Positions 7,301 to 8,692 of a DNA stretch of 8,692 nucleotides are shown here, in pieces; position 1 is the first letter of the stretch; each line of letters begins with the position of its first letter. Origin of the DNA: an uncultured Oscillospiraceae bacterium. Its GTDB lineage: Bacteria > Bacillota > Clostridia > Oscillospirales > Ruminococcaceae. Under the pieces are notes generated by a model. That model was not told where the DNA came from. It was given only the letters and a program-made list of their open reading frames with translations, and did not search any database. The stretch is from the NCBI GenBank assembly GCA_934463345.1, contig CAKSJL010000067.1, positions 1 through 8,692 of the forward strand. The letters run 5' to 3'. A program made the translations under genes and the position numbers.

Positions 7301-7526
7301 GCCGAATGTACTTTCACTTCTTGAAAGCGGAAAGATACATTATGTTATCTCTACATCAGAAAAAGGACGACTTCCTGCAAGAGACAGCGTTAAAATGCGC
7401 CGTAAGTCAGTTGAACGTTCTATATGCAGTCTTACAGCAATAGATACTGCAAGAGCACTTGCAAATGTCCTTATGACAAACAGATCTATTGATGATGTTG
7501 AAATGATTGATATAACTAAGATATAA
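4332..7526 (+). CDS. carB: Carbamoyl-phosphate synthase large subunit (CarB/PyrAB)
   Basis: This 1064-residue protein is near the family length (about 1060-1075). It makes carbamoyl phosphate from bicarbonate, CarA-derived ammonia and two ATP. The order is complete. The first ATP-grasp half (about 1-400) makes carboxyphosphate, with GSGPIVIGQAAEFDYAG at 14-30, RPAFTLGGTGGG at 169-180 and IEVNPRVSRSSALASK at 297-312. An oligomerisation region spans about 405-545. The second ATP-grasp half (about 550-930) phosphorylates carbamate, with GSGPIRIGQGIEFDY at 556-570, RPSYVLGGQNM at 705-715 and IEVNPRSSRTVPYISK at 829-844. The C-terminal MGS-like allosteric domain (about 935-1050) contains LYGTSGTASML (962-972). 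The two halves are visibly an internal duplication. In pyrimidine-specific relatives this domain senses UMP and PRPP, which I infer here. Glutamine 713 stands where I recall arginine in the E. coli and Bacillus enzymes. AAGGAG (4316-4321), inside carA, lies 10 nt before the ATG. Confidence 0.98.
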   Translation: MPLRQDIKKVLVIGSGPIVIGQAAEFDYAGTQACRALKQEGLEVVLINSNPATIMTDKAMADKIYIEPLTLDVVKRIIEIEKPDSVLSTLGGQTGLTLSMQLAEEGFLDSHNVKLLGADPLTIHKAEDRQAFKDTMEKIGEPCIPSKVVETIEDAVDFAKVIGYPVIVRPAFTLGGTGGGIAENEEQLRDISKNGLRLSPITQVLIEKCISGWKEIEFEVIRDSKGNVITVCSMENFDPVGVHTGDSIVIAPAVTLSDREYQMLRTASLNIISELKVEGGCNCQFALHPESMEYAVIEVNPRVSRSSALASKATGYPIAKVATRIAIGYTLDEIINQVTGKTYACFEPALDYVVVKFPKWAFDKFVYAKRTLGTQMKATGEVMAIGTSFEQAMMKAVRSTELGVDSLNMKKFAEVSTEELLAKIPHADDERAFQIYELLKRDVSIDKLHEITLIDEWFLSKLKNLVELERWLADGELTKDKYLTAKQYGYLDSTIERMSGQKCPMRKRAVYKMVDTCAGEFKAETPYFYSTYDDENEAKQFIERTDKGKKKIIVFGSGPIRIGQGIEFDYCSVHCVWSLKEEGYEAVICNNNPETVSTDFDTGDRLYFDPLTKEDVESIIETEQPYGVVVQFGGQTAIKLTRHLADMGVNILGTSADSIDAAEDRERFDELLEKCNIPRPAGFTVMTTEEAVEVAEKLGYPVLLRPSYVLGGQNMIIAHSEKDVVEYMGIITRTMIENPVLIDKYMMGKEVEVDAICDGTDFLIPGIMEHIERAGVHSGDSISVYPAQTLSQKIVDTIIDYTKKLAFELKVIGLVNIQYVVYNNEVYVIEVNPRSSRTVPYISKVTGIPMVDIATKIMLGTSLKEQGYESGLYKKSKYVAVKVPVFSFEKLQDVDTMLGPEMKSTGECLGIAETFEDALLKGLVAAGYDLKKEGGVLISVRDTDKQEIISIADKFAQMGFELYGTSGTASMLNKNMIATNLVNKISSKEEPNVLSLLESGKIHYVISTSEKGRLPARDSVKMRRKSVERSICSLTAIDTARALANVLMTNRSIDDVEMIDITKI

Positions 7527-7535
7527 ACTTTATAA

Positions 7536-7556
7536 GGGCGGAATTTTATTCCGCCC
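7536..7556 (+). other. GC-rich hairpin between carB and pyrK
   Basis: GGGCGGAAT (7536-7544) and ATTCCGCCC (7548-7556) form a perfect 9-bp stem with a TTT loop, starting 9 nt after the carB stop. The sequence that follows (GAATTTGTAAT) has U residues but no proper T run, so it would be a weak terminator at best. It may cause partial termination, or protect or separate the upstream carAB message from the pyrK-pyrD part. The stem is seen directly; the role is inference. Confidence 0.65.
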
Positions 7557-7570
7557 GAATTTGTAATACG

Positions 7571-7576
7571 AAAGGA
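7571..7576 (+). promoter_or_regulatory. pyrK ribosome binding site (favours the ATG at 7584)
   Basis: AAAGGA ends 7 nt before the ATG at 7584. For the in-frame ATG at 7578 the spacing would be only 1 nt, too short for initiation. The two candidate starts differ by two codons. Confidence 0.8.
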
Positions 7577-7583
7577 AATGTTT

Positions 7584-8354
7584 ATGAAATATGTACAGGG
7601 GAAGTATCAGGTCATTGAAAACAAAGCGTTGGCCAGAGATATTTTCAGCATAGTTATTTTATGCCCTGAAATTGCTGAAATTGCTGTTCCGGGACAATTC
7701 GTTCACATTTTACCGGAAAGTCAGACGCTCAGACGTCCTATTTCTATATGTGATACTGACAAAAATGCTGGAACTCTCAGAATAGTGTTTATCGTGAAAG
7801 GTGAAGGAACAAAGAAGATTTCACAGGCAAGAGAGGGAACGCTTATAGATATGTTAGCACCTCTTGGACATGGCTTTACAGTAAATGATAACTTTAAAAA
7901 GGTTATACTTATAGGCGGAGGAATTGGAACACCTCCGATGCTGCCGCTAGCAAAGCATTATGGAGAAAAAGCAGTTGTTATATCAGGATTCAGAAATGCT
8001 GAGGCTGTAATACTTCAAAATGATTTCAGGCAGACAGGAGCAGAAACTATTCTTTGTACAGATGACGGTTCTATGGGGCGAAATGGTTTTGTTACAGAGC
8101 CTTTAAAGGAACTTCTTGACAGAGACAGTGCTGATGCGGTTTATGCGTGCGGACCTATGCCTATGCTTAAAAACATCGCAGCAATTGCCAATGAAAAAAA
8201 TGTTTACTGTGAGGTCTCTCTTGAAGAAAGAATGGGTTGCGGAATAGGTGCCTGCTTGGTGTGTGCATGTAAAACAATGAAAGACGGCGAGGAACATTTT
8301 GCTCATGTATGTAAAAATGGTCCGGTGTTTGATGCAAAGGAGGTAATCTGGTAA
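7584..8354 (+). CDS. pyrK: Dihydroorotate dehydrogenase electron-transfer subunit, FAD and [2Fe-2S] (PyrK)
   Basis: From the ATG at 7584 the product has 256 residues, the normal PyrK size. It is the iron-sulfur flavoprotein partner of class 1B dihydroorotate dehydrogenase and carries electrons from the FMN of PyrD through [2Fe-2S] and FAD to NAD+. The N-terminal FAD-binding beta-barrel holds LRRPISIC (49-56). The nucleotide-binding domain has VILIGGGIGTPPMLPLAK (107-124) and the YACGPMPML segment (187-195). The C-terminal cluster domain has four expected cysteines, Cys219, Cys224, Cys227 and Cys243, in the spacing C-x4-C-x2-C-x15-C, within ERMGCGIGACLVCACK (215-230) and HVCKNGPVF (241-249). 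All cofactor motifs are intact. The last base of its TAA is the first base of the pyrD ATG, fitting stoichiometric co-translation of the two subunits. A generic ferredoxin-NADP reductase is less likely, given the cluster domain and pyrD. Confidence 0.96.
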   Translation: MKYVQGKYQVIENKALARDIFSIVILCPEIAEIAVPGQFVHILPESQTLRRPISICDTDKNAGTLRIVFIVKGEGTKKISQAREGTLIDMLAPLGHGFTVNDNFKKVILIGGGIGTPPMLPLAKHYGEKAVVISGFRNAEAVILQNDFRQTGAETILCTDDGSMGRNGFVTEPLKELLDRDSADAVYACGPMPMLKNIAAIANEKNVYCEVSLEERMGCGIGACLVCACKTMKDGEEHFAHVCKNGPVFDAKEVIW

Positions 8355-8692
8355 TGGCTGATTTATCTGTTAATATATGTGGTGTGGAATTTAAAAATCC
8401 TGTTATACCTGCGTCTGGTGTTTTTGGTTACGGACGAGAATATGAAGAACTTTTTTCATTGTCTGAACTTGGTGGCATTGCAACAAAAGGCACTACAATA
8501 ACAAAGCGCAATGGAAACCCATCTCCAAGAATCGCTGAAACCCCGTCAGGTATGCTGAATTCAGTTGGTCTGCAAAATCCGGGAATAGATAAATTTATAT
8601 CAACAGAGCTTCCTAATCTTATGACTAAAGATACTGTTATACTTGCAAATATTGCAGGTTCGACGGCAGATGAGTGCGTTGAGATTGCGCAG
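8354..8692 (+). CDS. pyrD: Dihydroorotate dehydrogenase catalytic subunit, class 1B (PyrD), 5' part
   Basis: The first 113 codons are present and the frame is open to the right edge; the full enzyme would be about 300-310 residues. It oxidises dihydroorotate to orotate with FMN, working with PyrK in the cytosol. The visible part has NPVIPASGVFGYGREYEEL (15-33, FMN site), GGIATKGTT (40-48, with the conserved FMN-contacting lysine Lys45), RNGNPSPRIAETPSGMLNS (52-70), NSVGLQNPG (69-77, orotate-binding loop) and ANIAGST (98-104). The absence of an N-terminal membrane extension and the pyrK partner fit class 1B rather than the quinone-linked class 2. The strong ribosome binding site AAAGGAGGT (8336-8344), inside pyrK, lies 9 nt before the ATG, and the start overlaps the pyrK stop by one base (TAATG). 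Confidence 0.96.
   Translation, partial: MADLSVNICGVEFKNPVIPASGVFGYGREYEELFSLSELGGIATKGTTITKRNGNPSPRIAETPSGMLNSVGLQNPGIDKFISTELPNLMTKDTVILANIAGSTADECVEIAQ

Noticed and set aside
1..8692. Mobile elements, CRISPR arrays, tRNA or rRNA genes, or a novel defence or metabolic system
   Set aside because: No transposase, integrase, direct-repeat array or tRNA-like structure was seen. Nearly all DNA is accounted for by a continuous, known pyr operon.

Overview
The window holds the first seven genes of a pyrimidine (UMP) biosynthesis operon, all on the + strand, behind a PyrR-controlled leader: pyrR-pyrC-pyrF-carA-carB-pyrK-pyrD (pyrD runs off the right edge). The pieces that suggest a low-GC Gram-positive of the Firmicutes, most likely class Clostridia, are the PyrR RNA-binding attenuator, strong AGGAGG-type ribosome binding sites, AT-rich codon use (many AAA, GAA, ATA and CTT codons), a TTG start, and the class 1B dihydroorotate dehydrogenase pair PyrK/PyrD. 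I suspect a Ruminococcus/Oscillospirales-like gut anaerobe, but this is an impression from the proteins and not a demonstrated placement.

Layout. Bases 2-160 are the 3' end of an unrelated upstream gene whose product ends in a basic-flanked hydrophobic helix. Bases 161-394 are the pyr control region: a near-consensus extended -10 promoter (179-207), a short 5' leader hairpin (220-240), a PyrR-binding stem-loop (269-301) with the family loop consensus, and a 12-bp Rho-independent terminator with a T run (349-381). The 3' arm of the PyrR site can instead pair over 7 bp with the terminator's 5' arm and loop, which gives the expected terminator/antiterminator switch. Then come pyrR (395-922, TTG start), pyrC (934-2205), pyrF (2224-3147), a 76-nt gap with a hairpin, carA (3224-4330), carB (4332-7526), a 57-nt gap with a GC-rich hairpin, pyrK (7584-8354) and pyrD (8354 to the edge).

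How the genes work together. CarA/CarB make carbamoyl phosphate. The next enzyme, aspartate carbamoyltransferase (pyrB), is not in the window. PyrC closes carbamoyl aspartate to dihydroorotate. PyrD with its electron-transfer subunit PyrK oxidises this to orotate, using NAD+ as final acceptor. Orotate phosphoribosyltransferase (pyrE) is also not in the window and may lie downstream of pyrD. PyrF decarboxylates OMP to UMP. UMP-bound PyrR binds the leader and favours termination, closing the feedback loop.

This is a well-known type of operon and I found no undescribed system. The points most worth a second look are the leader switch, the extra 5' hairpin, and the hairpins in the two longest intercistronic gaps (pyrF-carA and carB-pyrK), which may set different expression levels along the operon. 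Several gene starts were moved downstream of the longest open frame because the ribosome binding site fits only the inner start (pyrC, carA, pyrK).
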